From contig NZ_QPKV01000005.1 in assembly GCF_003339865.1 (NCBI RefSeq), positions 90,813 through 154,812 of the forward strand: DNA of 64,000 bases, in the 5' to 3' direction. Positions 9,636 to 20,402 of the stretch are shown here, one piece after another. Numbering within the stretch: position 1 is the first letter of the stretch; the number at the start of each line of letters is the position of its first letter. The stretch comes from Pedobacter chinensis. Its GTDB lineage: Bacteria > Bacteroidota > Bacteroidia > Sphingobacteriales > Sphingobacteriaceae. The notes under the pieces are model-generated. The model was not told where the DNA came from and made no database searches. It saw only the letters and a program-made list of their open reading frames with translations. The position numbers and the translations under genes were made by a program.

Positions 9636-9778
9636 CCATTCTTATCGAAACGGTTTAACCTGTTTTGGCTTCCAGCCTTTAATATAGTGCCAGAATAAAT
9701 GTAATCAAAATTGGATGCATTAAATTGAGACGTTTTGATTTTAAATTGAATGACAGTGATTGGTTGCTCTGGGTTTAA

Positions 9779-9796
9779 AGTGTCAAATTTGACACT
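9779..9796. promoter_or_regulatory. Perfect 18-bp palindrome, candidate operator
   Basis: AGTGTCAAATTTGACACT is a perfect inverted repeat with no spacer, 222 bases before the GH97 start and 67 before the signal-peptide stub. Such a site suits a dimeric repressor or activator. It does not match a regulator encoded in the window that I can name. Confidence 0.45.
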
Positions 9797-9862
9797 ACTG
9801 TACAACCAAATCAAAATAGAGATTATGAAAAATTACCTGTTCAACTTAGGGCAATACAAATA

Positions 9863-9925
9863 ATGCGAATGAAAAAATATAGGATTTTAGTTTTGGCATT
9901 TGTCCTCTTTATTCCTCAGTGTTAG
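9863..9925 (+). pseudogene. Orphan signal-peptide stub (20 codons)
   Basis: ATG at 9863 opens a 20-codon frame that reads as a lipoprotein signal peptide (MRMKKYRILVLAF...PQC) and stops immediately at TAG after the Cys. It looks like the start of a lost exported lipoprotein or SusD-like gene rather than a functional product. It lies between the decayed HTCS and the GH97 gene, which supports loss of middle genes from a carbohydrate locus. It could instead be a chance hydrophobic leader. Confidence 0.45.
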
Positions 9926-10014
9926 AAGCAGATAGTGTACACGAAAATACCTGACACAGGTATTATGGAATTAAAAATTAAACACAAACAATTTATTTGA
10001 ATTATTGAATCTGA

Positions 10015-12159
<2,145 letters not shown>

Positions 12160-12172
12160 GGTAAACTTCATT

Positions 12173-12196
12173 TAGTCCCGAATCCATTCGGGACTA
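12173..12196 (+). terminator. Hairpin after GH97 gene
   Basis: TAGTCCCGAA / TTCGGGACTA form a 10-bp stem with a 4-base loop, 14 bases after the GH97 stop. The downstream T content is modest (ATTTG), so it may be a weak terminator or a 3'-end protecting hairpin. Confidence 0.55.
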
Positions 12197-12734
12197 ATTT
12201 GATAACAAAATCAAAAGTAAATTCTGTTATATCTGTATTGCCCGGATTTCAGAACGAAAGTTTGGGAACGCTCTATTGTCATTGCTCAGCTGTTAGATGC
12301 TGTGTCAACCTTGGTGTCTGAAATAGGTGAGTATGGTTGTCTCAAGCTTAGGTATCTCGGGCTTCAGTTCTTCTGCATTTTCACATTTTTCATACATAAC
12401 CCGTCATCATATATTCCTGGCGAAATAATAAACCTTATGGTACTCTGCATTTTTTGGGCTGATTCCCCTGCAGGATACTGAGGCTATCAGGGTTTCTATT
12501 TCATTGATGATAATATTGAGACGAATTCCATGCTCCTGGGCTTCAGTTTCTTCTCATCAACCACCCCGTAATGTTGGTGCTGAAAAGTAATCGGCAAACA
12601 TATTATTCAAGTAAGTGCTCAAAAAAATCGCATTAATGTTTTCTTAACATTAAAAAAACCTTAAGGGCATGTTATAAAAATAACTTCGCCTCAAAATATA
12701 CGATGGCTTCATCACATATGAAAAAAAATTAAAC
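12197..12734. other. Gene-free stretch with vestigial minus-strand coding look
   Basis: About 540 bases with no intact gene. On the minus strand, roughly 12560-12310, two consecutive pieces of protein-like translation (about 40 and 30 codons, e.g. INEIETLIASVS and ELKPEIPKLETTILTYF) are separated by adjacent stops in the same frame. This looks like the remains of a gene, but I cannot name it. The last 80 bases should hold the promoter of the phosphodiesterase gene. Confidence 0.35.
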
Positions 12735-14090
12735 ATGAAAAAAATTATTACTTCAATAATCTTGCTATGGCTTTCAGCAGGATCTGCACCTGCTCAGGAG
12801 AACCACGTAGTACTGATTAGCATTGATGGTTTAAGACCAGAATTCTATTTAGATCCACAGTGGGGAATGGTAAATGTGCGCCAGGCTATGAGAAATGGTT
12901 CGTATGCTGAGGGTGTGAGGGGAAGTTTTCCTACCGTAACCTATCCATCACATACTACGATAGTGAGCGGTGTATTGCCAGCAAAACATGGCATTTATTA
13001 TAATACACCTGTTGAGCCTCTGGGTATTTCCGGGAAATGGTTCTGGTACTACAAAGATATTAAAGTGCCAACCATTTGGACTGCTGCTAAAGAGGCTGGT
13101 TTAACTACTGCTGGTGTAAGTTGGCCGGTTACCGTAGGTGCACCTATTGATTACAATTTACCCGAATACGTGATTCTTCCACAGGGAAAAGGAGAGAAAA
13201 AAGATGAAATTAAGGCGATGTCTCAGGAATCTAATCCTAAAGCACTTTTTCAGGAAATTGAAAATTATGCAGTTGGTAAATTTGCTGAATATGGTGCTAC
13301 AATTGATTACTATACCAGCGATCAAAATAAATCAAGAATGGCAGCCTATATTTTGAAACGGTACAAGCCTGCTTTCCTTGCATTGCACATCGCCCTTCTG
13401 GATCATTTTGAACATGAGCAGGGGCGTGATGGAGATAAGGTAAGATCTGCCATAGTAGGCGCCGATGTTGCCATTAAAACAATTATGGATGCAGCAGAAA
13501 CTGCAGGAATCAGTAAGAACACCACTTTTATCATCACGGGCGATCACGGCTTTGTTGATATTCATACTCAATTTAAACCGAATGTAATGCTGGCTAAACT
13601 GGGTTTATATGATGATGCAAACAAAGATGCCTGGAAAGCTTATTTCCAACAAAGCGGAGGTTCGGCTTTTCTACACCTCAGAGACCCGAAAGATAAATCA
13701 ACTTTAGAAAAAATAAAACTTGCAATTAATCAACTTCCTGAAGGTATTCAAAGAATGTTTCATGTATTGGATAAAGAAGCTTTAGGCAAAGCACAAGGCG
13801 ATCCGAATGCTTTTATGGCATTGGCTGCAAATCAGGGGTTTAGTTTTGGTGCTTCAGCCACAGGTGATATGCTTGCCCCGGTAAGCGGAGGTACGCATGG
13901 ATATCTTCCGACCGATTTCAAGGAGATACAAACGGGTTTTGTGGCCTTCGGTAAAGGAATTAAATCGGGTACGGTTTTGCCTTTGATGGGGCAGGAAGAT
14001 ATTGCCCCACTGATTGCAAAGTTGTTAAATTTGAATCTAAAAACAGATGGCATTTTATATCCGGGATTGATTGCCCCATCTAAAAAATAA
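12735..14090 (+). CDS. Ectonucleotide pyrophosphatase/phosphodiesterase (NPP-type alkaline phosphatase superfamily)
   Basis: A 451-aa exported metallo-phosphodiesterase with a signal peptide (to about residue 20). The two-zinc active site of the NPP branch can be followed: Asp31 in SIDGL, the nucleophile Thr69 in PTVTYPSHTT, Asp/His in LLDHFEHEQG, Asp-His in TGDHGFVD, and the late His in GGTHGY. NPPs cleave nucleotide or organic phosphodiesters and pyrophosphates to monoesters. Followed, after a repeat-bearing gap, by a regulator, a TonB receptor and a phytase, it may feed an organic-phosphate scavenging route; the link is inferred from position only. Confidence 0.9.
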   Translation: MKKIITSIILLWLSAGSAPAQENHVVLISIDGLRPEFYLDPQWGMVNVRQAMRNGSYAEGVRGSFPTVTYPSHTTIVSGVLPAKHGIYYNTPVEPLGISGKWFWYYKDIKVPTIWTAAKEAGLTTAGVSWPVTVGAPIDYNLPEYVILPQGKGEKKDEIKAMSQESNPKALFQEIENYAVGKFAEYGATIDYYTSDQNKSRMAAYILKRYKPAFLALHIALLDHFEHEQGRDGDKVRSAIVGADVAIKTIMDAAETAGISKNTTFIITGDHGFVDIHTQFKPNVMLAKLGLYDDANKDAWKAYFQQSGGSAFLHLRDPKDKSTLEKIKLAINQLPEGIQRMFHVLDKEALGKAQGDPNAFMALAANQGFSFGASATGDMLAPVSGGTHGYLPTDFKEIQTGFVAFGKGIKSGTVLPLMGQEDIAPLIAKLLNLNLKTDGILYPGLIAPSKK

Positions 14091-14164
14091 AATATCTAAT
14101 GTGAGTTTGGAATAAGCAATAATGTTACCCTTTTGGGCAATGTCATTAAGTTAGGTAAAAAAAT

Positions 14165-14385
14165 GTCATTCTGAACGCAGTGAAGACCGCGAAGCAGCTA
14201 CGAAGTAAATCCCTAACCTAAAGGCATTGCTCTTTGGTTTAACCCTGACTTTGTTTTGTAAGGGAGTAGTGCTATATTAAAGTTTGTGTTTCATCGCCCC
14301 AGCCTAAAGGGCATTGCACTTGGTTTACCACTAATTGTTATTGTAAAAGGTACCGCATTATTAAAGTTTTGTATTTCATTTTCTT
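14165..14385. repeat. Degenerate copy of the dispersed long repeat
   Basis: The string around CGCAGTGAAGACCGCGAAGCAGC, followed by TAAATCCCTAACC, TTGTTTTGTAAGGGAGTAG and GTGTTTCATCGCC, occurs in the same order in the 61-kb array (61053-61174) and partly at 41270-41350. Here it appears once plus a second, poorer half copy, and the GCAGAT foldback core is missing. It lies in the 380-base gap before the TPR regulator. Confidence 0.7.
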
Positions 14386-14401
14386 ATACCGAAACTCAGG
14401 T

Positions 14402-14474
14402 TTAAGTTAATGGCTCAACTTAACTTTAAGTTAACACATATGCTCTTTCTTTGTCAGATATTTACTTTCTGACA
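14402..14474 (+). promoter_or_regulatory. Inverted repeats in the leader of the TPR regulator
   Basis: TTAAGTT/AACTTAA (14402-14408 and 14417-14423) plus a direct TTTAAGTTAA at 14425-14434 form a possible operator cluster. TGTCAG/CTGACA (14452-14457 and 14469-14474) is a 6-bp inverted repeat whose second arm runs into the ATG start codon, so an RNA hairpin could hide the start. This is seen in sequence; the role is inferred. Confidence 0.4.
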
Positions 14475-16078
14475 TGATAAAATACATTGGTCTTTGTTTA
14501 ACATTCCTGCTGTTTTCTTTGAGTAGCTATGCACAGGAAGAAGAATTGGAGACTTTTCTCGATCATCACTCAAGAAAACCAATTGAATCACTTACCGCGT
14601 TAAAAAAAATATACGCTCAATCAATTGAGGATGGTAATGCGCTTTTAGAAGGGCAGTGCCTGCAGCAAATGGGAAAGGTATGCTACCGGCAAGGACATTT
14701 CAGACAAGCATTGGAGTTTTTTTTAAAGGCAGATAAAATATTCAACAGCGCCAACAAACCTTTATCACTGGCTGCCAATCTCAGTGACATCGGGGTTTTG
14801 TACTACTACATTAAACAGCCTGATAAGGCGATGAAAAATTACACACTGGCGCTGAATATTTATAAAAAGCTGAATAACTTAAAAGGGCAGGCAACGGTTT
14901 TTGGTCATATTGGTCAGTTGTATGAAAAGCGGCAAGATTACGACAGTGCATTTTACTATCAGAAACTGGCTCTAAAAATAAATGAGAAAACCAACGATAA
15001 AAGCCGTGCTGCCAAAATTTATGAGAATTTAGGTAGCATATACGAAGATCTGGAAAAGTACGATCTGGCATATGTTAATTTTAAAAAATCACTCGATTTA
15101 TATCAAAACGATCATAACGAACTTGGCAGCATAGAGGTAATAAACAATTTAGGTGATATCCTGCGTAAAACCGGAAGGTATCAGGAAAGTGTTGTTCAAA
15201 CCGAAACGGCAATGAAACTGGCTGCCAAATTGGGTAATATCTATCAACTGGCATCCTGCTGCAGAGATTTGGGTAAAGCTTATGAGCTCATGAATAAAAT
15301 GGACAGTGCCTACCACTATGTTAAGCTTGGGTATAAATATACACTCGATCTGTACTCAGAAGATGGAGCCAGGCAAGTTGCCTTTTTGCAGGTGTTGTAT
15401 GATATTAATAAGAAATCAGATGAAATAAATAAGTTGCAAAGTGATAAAAAGATCAACAGGATTATCGCATCGTCGGCAACGATAGTGATCATATTATTGA
15501 TTATTCTGGGTTTTGTTATCTTCAGCAGACAACGTTTCAAGTTAAGAGATCAGCAAATGCTGGCCAGACAGAAAGATATTGAACATGATCTGACAAGCCT
15601 GGCGCTAAAAAACCTTCAGTTAGAGGAACAAAACCTCAAACAGTTGCTGGAAACCAAAAGCCGTGAACTATCCACGCATACGCTGAACCTGATCAGGCAC
15701 AACCAGTTTCTGGAAAATATTCGAAGTACCCTGCAAGCGATGGTAAAAGATGATAAACGGGATCAGAAAAAACAGATGAATCAAATCCTGACTGAAATCA
15801 ATCAGAGCTTTAACCATGAACGCAACTGGAAAGAATTTACCCTGGCCTTTGAACAAGTGCATCATCAGTTTCTGGAAAACCTCAAAAAATACAGTAGCGA
15901 GTTAACCTCTGCCGATATGCGCCTTATCGCATTACTGAGAATGAATCTCGACTCTGGCGATATCGCAACCCTATTAGGAATTTCTACCGATAGTTTAAGG
16001 GTTTCGAGATACAGGCTGCGGAGAAAACTAAACCTGACACAGGGAGATAATTTATCGGCTTTTATTCAGGCATTATAA
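14474..16078 (+). CDS. TPR-repeat membrane protein with C-terminal helix-turn-helix
   Basis: A 534-aa protein. A signal peptide (SLSSYAQ) is followed by about five tetratricopeptide repeats (residues ~40-300: ADKIFNSANKPLSLAANLSDIG, then A..Y..AL patterns) that should lie in the periplasm, one transmembrane helix (~328-350), a long coiled coil (~355-420) and a C-terminal HTH (ADMRLIALLRMNLDSGDIATLLGISTDSLRVSRYRLRRKL) resembling LuxR/sigma-4-like DNA-binding tails. This TPR-TM-HTH layout is a known Bacteroidota one-component membrane regulator. It precedes a TonB receptor and phytase operon on the same strand and probably controls it. Ligand unknown. Confidence 0.85.
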   Translation: MIKYIGLCLTFLLFSLSSYAQEEELETFLDHHSRKPIESLTALKKIYAQSIEDGNALLEGQCLQQMGKVCYRQGHFRQALEFFLKADKIFNSANKPLSLAANLSDIGVLYYYIKQPDKAMKNYTLALNIYKKLNNLKGQATVFGHIGQLYEKRQDYDSAFYYQKLALKINEKTNDKSRAAKIYENLGSIYEDLEKYDLAYVNFKKSLDLYQNDHNELGSIEVINNLGDILRKTGRYQESVVQTETAMKLAAKLGNIYQLASCCRDLGKAYELMNKMDSAYHYVKLGYKYTLDLYSEDGARQVAFLQVLYDINKKSDEINKLQSDKKINRIIASSATIVIILLIILGFVIFSRQRFKLRDQQMLARQKDIEHDLTSLALKNLQLEEQNLKQLLETKSRELSTHTLNLIRHNQFLENIRSTLQAMVKDDKRDQKKQMNQILTEINQSFNHERNWKEFTLAFEQVHHQFLENLKKYSSELTSADMRLIALLRMNLDSGDIATLLGISTDSLRVSRYRLRRKLNLTQGDNLSAFIQAL

Positions 16079-16339
16079 GCGTTACATCAAATACACTGAA
16101 TGGCTGTTTTTTTTCATTTTTATGCGCTTAACAATTTGTTAATGTAACGGTAATAAAAGGATAACGGCGGTTTTTGTTTTAGTTAAATAGTTGATAATGA
16201 GTATATTGATTTTTAATGTTGCTTTTTGATATATGGCTTTTGTAACGCTGTTGCCTTTATGTAACCCTGAGAATTTCTTTGTGTGATGTGGTGTATACAC
16301 CTTTGCGCTGTCGATAAATAAAAGACATTAACAAACGCA

Positions 16340-19117
16340 ATGAACAAACTTTTACAAATTCTGTTTTTACTTCTTTTTTGTGCGGGCACGGCCAATGCCA
16401 CAAAACTGAAAGGGCATGTTTATGATAGGCAAACCGGAGAGGCCATTGTGGGCGCTACCGTTGTGCTGGAAAACCCAAGGCGGGTAACCAATACAGGGCT
16501 CGATGGAACGTTTGAGTTCAAGGACGTACCAACCGGAACAGCTAAAATCAGCGTAAGCTATATCACTTACAAAACGATCACTAAAACCATCGTTATAGCG
16601 AAAGAGGGTAACGACCATTTAAAGTTTTATATGGAAAGTGATTCGAAAAGCCTTGATGATGTAACCATTAAATCAAATACGGTAAGTTCGACAGATCAGG
16701 GAGCAAGACGCCTGGAGAAAAATGCCACTCAGCTCATGAACATCGTTTCGGGCAGATCGATTGAGATTTCTCCGGATTTAACGGTAGCCAACGTTATGCA
16801 ACGCATTTCTGGCGTATCCATTGAACGTAACAGTAATGGAGATGGGCAGTATGCCATATTAAGAGGTATGGATAAGCACTATAATTATACATTGGTAAAT
16901 GGCGTAAAGATCCCCAGTCCGGATAACAAATACCGCTACGTACCGCTGGATCTTTTTCCATCTGATTTGTTGGATCGATTGGAGGTCTATAAAACTTTGA
17001 CACCAAATTTGGAAGGGGATGCCATTGGAGGGGGCATTAACATGGTAATGAAAAGTGCTCCTGGTCAGTTTCAGGTCAATGCCAACCTTTCATCAGGTTA
17101 TAACCAACTGTTTTTCGATCGGAAATTCGTAAGCTTCAATTCTGCTGATATTCAGTATAAATCTCCTTATGAGTTGAATGGAAGAACCTATAATGCCACT
17201 CAAAATGACTTTACCAAAGGAACATTGGATTATAAGTATAAAAACCCTGCGCCTAATTTAATCGGAAGTTTATCCGTAAGCGAGCGATTCCTCGATAATA
17301 AACTTGGTGTGGTGCTGGCCGGAAGTTATCAAAACACTTATCGCGGAAGCAACAGCACATTCTACAATACGGCTGTGAACGGAACCGATGCCTATGCGGT
17401 AATCACCAACAAGAGTTACAGGGAATTTTCTGAACAGCAGCAACGTACCGGTTTGCATGGAAAAGTTGATTATGTTTTCAACAAAAGCCATCAGCTCAGC
17501 CTTTATAATGTATATGTTAATCTTAAAAATGAGCAGCTAAGAGATGCTGTAACCACTACGTACAATGGTGTTTATAATCCTGCTGCCGGAAATGCAGAGC
17601 TTGTTTACAATACCCGAAGCAGGTTAACTGAACAGCAGATTTACAATAGTACACTTCACGGCGATCATAAATTCTTTGATGATAAATTCAAGGTTCAGTG
17701 GTCGGCAGTGTATTCATCAGCTAAAAATGATGTTCCTGAGAATACGAGCATCAGCTTGAATGGGGTTCAGCAGAATTTCCAGAGCAGAAGAACCAGTTTG
17801 GTCAACACCTCGCCGGTTAACAGAAGATGGGAACGCAATACAGATGAGGATTTAGCCGGTTATCTCGATTTGAGTTACCATTTTACACTTGGAAATGATC
17901 AACTGGATGTGATGGCAGGTGGTTTATATCGAGATAAACAAAGAAGTAGTTTTTTCAACAATTATACGCTCGCACCCAGTGCTGCCGATGCAAGCCGCCT
18001 CTATGGTGTCGATTTCCAGAATTATACCGACCTGAATTTAGTGGTGACCAATCCAACTGGTGCGGTAGCCAACCCATTAACGTACGATGCATCAGAAAAA
18101 ATCAACGCTGCTTATGGAATGTTTAAGTATATCTCGGCTAAACTTGAGGTTGTTGGTGGTGCAAGGGTAGAGCATACCAATCAGGGATATAACCTGCTTT
18201 TTCCTGCAGGAGAGAATTTCCCGAAAGGTCAGCAAATTTATACCGATGTTTTACCAAGTTTAACCGCTAAGTATTTTTTAACTGAAAAAGCACAATTGCA
18301 CGGCTCTTATTACAAAGCACTTAACCGCCCTGGGTTTTATGAAATTGTACCAGGAAGAGTAGTGAATGAAGAATTTCAGGAACGTGGTAATCCAAACCTG
18401 AAACGGGCATTAGCTGATAATTTCGATTTACGTTATGAGCTTTTTCCTGGTGCATCAGAACAGTTATTGGTAGGTGCATTTTACAAAAGGATAAAAGACC
18501 CGATTGAGTATACTTTCCAGGCAGATGCAGTTCGTGGCCAGGATATTTATTATACACCAGGAAATTTTGGTACGGCCAATAATTATGGTGCTGAGGTAGA
18601 TTATATAAAATATTTCAGCAAAATTGGTATCAAAGCAAATTATACCTATACCCATTCACGTATTACAACCCCTAAAACTACAAGAACGATTAATCCTGCA
18701 ACGGGTGATATTCAGGCACTCTCTGTAGATCAGGAACGCCCGCTTTACGGACAATCGGAACATATAGCCAACTTGTCATTACTATTTAAGGATACAAAAA
18801 AAGGCTGGGATGTGCAGGTGGCAGGCGCATATACCGGACCGCGGATCAACACCGTTTCTCAATTCTTAAATAATGATTTGTGGCAGGAAGGATTTATTCA
18901 GATGGATGCCTCGGCAGAAAAACGCTTTAAAGGTGGTATAAGCATCTTTGTAAAAGCAAATAACATTTTAGATACACCTACAAAGCTCTTTATAAAAGGC
19001 ACCAATCCGGAAAATAATAAGATTGCAGAAGAATTGGTTAGTAACGGGCATACATTGGTAAGAAGTGATTATTATGGCCAGAATTACCTTCTTGGCTTTA
19101 GATATAAGTTTAATTAA
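16340..19117 (+). CDS. TonB-dependent outer-membrane receptor
   Basis: A 925-aa outer-membrane transporter. Signal peptide (TANA), an N-terminal CarboxypepD_reg-like domain (KGHVYDRQTGEAIVGATV, residues ~24-105), a plug domain (~125-250, with ILRGMDKHYNYTLVNGVKIP and EGDAIGGGINMVMK) and a 22-strand barrel ending in an aromatic C-terminus (LGFRYKFN). There is no SusD partner, so it is not a classical SusC pair. It is followed at 25 bases by a beta-helix lipoprotein and then a beta-propeller phytase; beta-propeller phytases near TonB receptors are a recorded association in environmental bacteria. Likely cargo: phytate, its partly dephosphorylated products, or their metal complexes (inference). 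Confidence 0.93.
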   Translation: MNKLLQILFLLLFCAGTANATKLKGHVYDRQTGEAIVGATVVLENPRRVTNTGLDGTFEFKDVPTGTAKISVSYITYKTITKTIVIAKEGNDHLKFYMESDSKSLDDVTIKSNTVSSTDQGARRLEKNATQLMNIVSGRSIEISPDLTVANVMQRISGVSIERNSNGDGQYAILRGMDKHYNYTLVNGVKIPSPDNKYRYVPLDLFPSDLLDRLEVYKTLTPNLEGDAIGGGINMVMKSAPGQFQVNANLSSGYNQLFFDRKFVSFNSADIQYKSPYELNGRTYNATQNDFTKGTLDYKYKNPAPNLIGSLSVSERFLDNKLGVVLAGSYQNTYRGSNSTFYNTAVNGTDAYAVITNKSYREFSEQQQRTGLHGKVDYVFNKSHQLSLYNVYVNLKNEQLRDAVTTTYNGVYNPAAGNAELVYNTRSRLTEQQIYNSTLHGDHKFFDDKFKVQWSAVYSSAKNDVPENTSISLNGVQQNFQSRRTSLVNTSPVNRRWERNTDEDLAGYLDLSYHFTLGNDQLDVMAGGLYRDKQRSSFFNNYTLAPSAADASRLYGVDFQNYTDLNLVVTNPTGAVANPLTYDASEKINAAYGMFKYISAKLEVVGGARVEHTNQGYNLLFPAGENFPKGQQIYTDVLPSLTAKYFLTEKAQLHGSYYKALNRPGFYEIVPGRVVNEEFQERGNPNLKRALADNFDLRYELFPGASEQLLVGAFYKRIKDPIEYTFQADAVRGQDIYYTPGNFGTANNYGAEVDYIKYFSKIGIKANYTYTHSRITTPKTTRTINPATGDIQALSVDQERPLYGQSEHIANLSLLFKDTKKGWDVQVAGAYTGPRINTVSQFLNNDLWQEGFIQMDASAEKRFKGGISIFVKANNILDTPTKLFIKGTNPENNKIAEELVSNGHTLVRSDYYGQNYLLGFRYKFN

Positions 19118-19141
19118 TAGAAAATTTTAAAAGACAAAAAC

Positions 19142-20401
19142 ATGAAATCGAATCAAATTTTTAGACTGTTCATCCTTGTCGCGCTAGCCCTGGCCGGGTG
19201 TGAAAAAGCAAATATTGATGTAGATACCACAGCCTTAGATGGTTCTGCAATAGGAGAGGTTTCCGGCGTATGGACAAAGGGCAGCACACAGGTCATCAAA
19301 GGAGATGTTGTTATTCCTGAAGGCAAGTCGCTTACCATTGAGGAGGGGGTAACTGTATTAATGGATACGGTTGCCAAACCGGAATTCATTGTAAAGGGTA
19401 ATCTTTATGCACTTGGAACTGCTGAGAATCCAATAAAATTTACGGTTAACGAGTTTTACAAAACCCCACAGAAAAAATTCGGCAAGCTTTGGGGAGGGAT
19501 ATTAGCTGGTCCTACATGTGAAGAACTGGTGCTTGACCATACCATCCTGGAATATGGCGGATCTACCACTTCAGATGCATCTACATCCGTTAAAATGGGC
19601 CTTTATAAAGCCGTTGCAGGAGAAAATTTGCCAGCTCTTTGGTTTGCAAATGCTAAAGGCAGGCTTGTGGTGCAAAATAGTATTATTAGAAACTTCCAGG
19701 AGGATTGTACTTATATTGAAGGTGGTAGAATTATCTTTGCCAACAATATGTTTTATACTACAGGTGTAACAGGTGGTGAGGCCATGAACTTTAAATCGGG
19801 TTGTTTGGCTGATATCGCTTATAATTTGGTTTACAGTGCCAATACAAATGCCCTGAAACTTTCCAATACCGGTGATAAAGTGCCACAAACCCATATCATT
19901 GCCTATAATAACACCATGGTAAACACAGGTTGGAGAAGACCTACCGCCAAAGGAGGATCGGTTTGGCTGGAAAGCACAGTGCGTGCAGATTTATTTAATA
20001 ATCTTTTTGCAAATACCCGGTTTGGCGTTAAAAGAGACCCTAAAAAACCAGAAGACAATCGATCTTCCTATAGCAATAACTGGTATTATGGTTTTGATCA
20101 AATTACTGTAGATCAGTTTCAGCCAACTGGTGATATTGTTGGAGGGAAAAGCGATGTCATTAGTACTGTTGCTGGTGCAAACGATCCGAAATTTATTAAT
20201 TACCCCTTAAATACTGCAGTTAACAATGCCGATTTCAATACCACCTGGGATTTCCACCTGCAAGGCAATTCACCTGCTTTGGGCAAGGGTATAACAAACT
20301 TTACACGTCATCATCAAGGTGGAATTATCATGAAAAACGGTATCACTTACACGTCTCCGGCGCCATCAACATTTGTTGGAGCATATGGAATTAAAATATA
20401 A
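19142..20401 (+). CDS. Right-handed beta-helix lipoprotein
   Basis: A 419-aa exported lipoprotein with lipobox ALAGC (Cys20). The body shows parallel beta-helix rungs (VIPEGKSLTIEEGVTVLMD, AENPIKFT, LVLDHTILEYGG, LVVQNSIIRNF, AYNNTMVNTG) like those in right-handed beta-helix surface proteins and some carbohydrate-active enzymes. I see no recognised catalytic signature, so a binding or surface-scaffold role is as likely as an enzymatic one. Sitting between the TonB receptor and the phytase with 25- and 1-base gaps, it most likely works at the cell surface with them. Confidence 0.8.
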   Translation: MKSNQIFRLFILVALALAGCEKANIDVDTTALDGSAIGEVSGVWTKGSTQVIKGDVVIPEGKSLTIEEGVTVLMDTVAKPEFIVKGNLYALGTAENPIKFTVNEFYKTPQKKFGKLWGGILAGPTCEELVLDHTILEYGGSTTSDASTSVKMGLYKAVAGENLPALWFANAKGRLVVQNSIIRNFQEDCTYIEGGRIIFANNMFYTTGVTGGEAMNFKSGCLADIAYNLVYSANTNALKLSNTGDKVPQTHIIAYNNTMVNTGWRRPTAKGGSVWLESTVRADLFNNLFANTRFGVKRDPKKPEDNRSSYSNNWYYGFDQITVDQFQPTGDIVGGKSDVISTVAGANDPKFINYPLNTAVNNADFNTTWDFHLQGNSPALGKGITNFTRHHQGGIIMKNGITYTSPAPSTFVGAYGIKI

Positions 20402-20402
20402 A

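Noticed and set aside
9632..9814. A 60-codon minus-strand frame upstream of the decayed HTCS, tested as a piece of its sensor domain
   Set aside because: No convincing propeller or Y_Y_Y pattern, and a stop separates it from the rebuilt H-box.
12310..12560. Minus-strand protein-like pieces, considered as an RteC-like or transposon relic
   Set aside because: The resemblance is too weak and broken by stops; kept only as a note on vestigial sequence.
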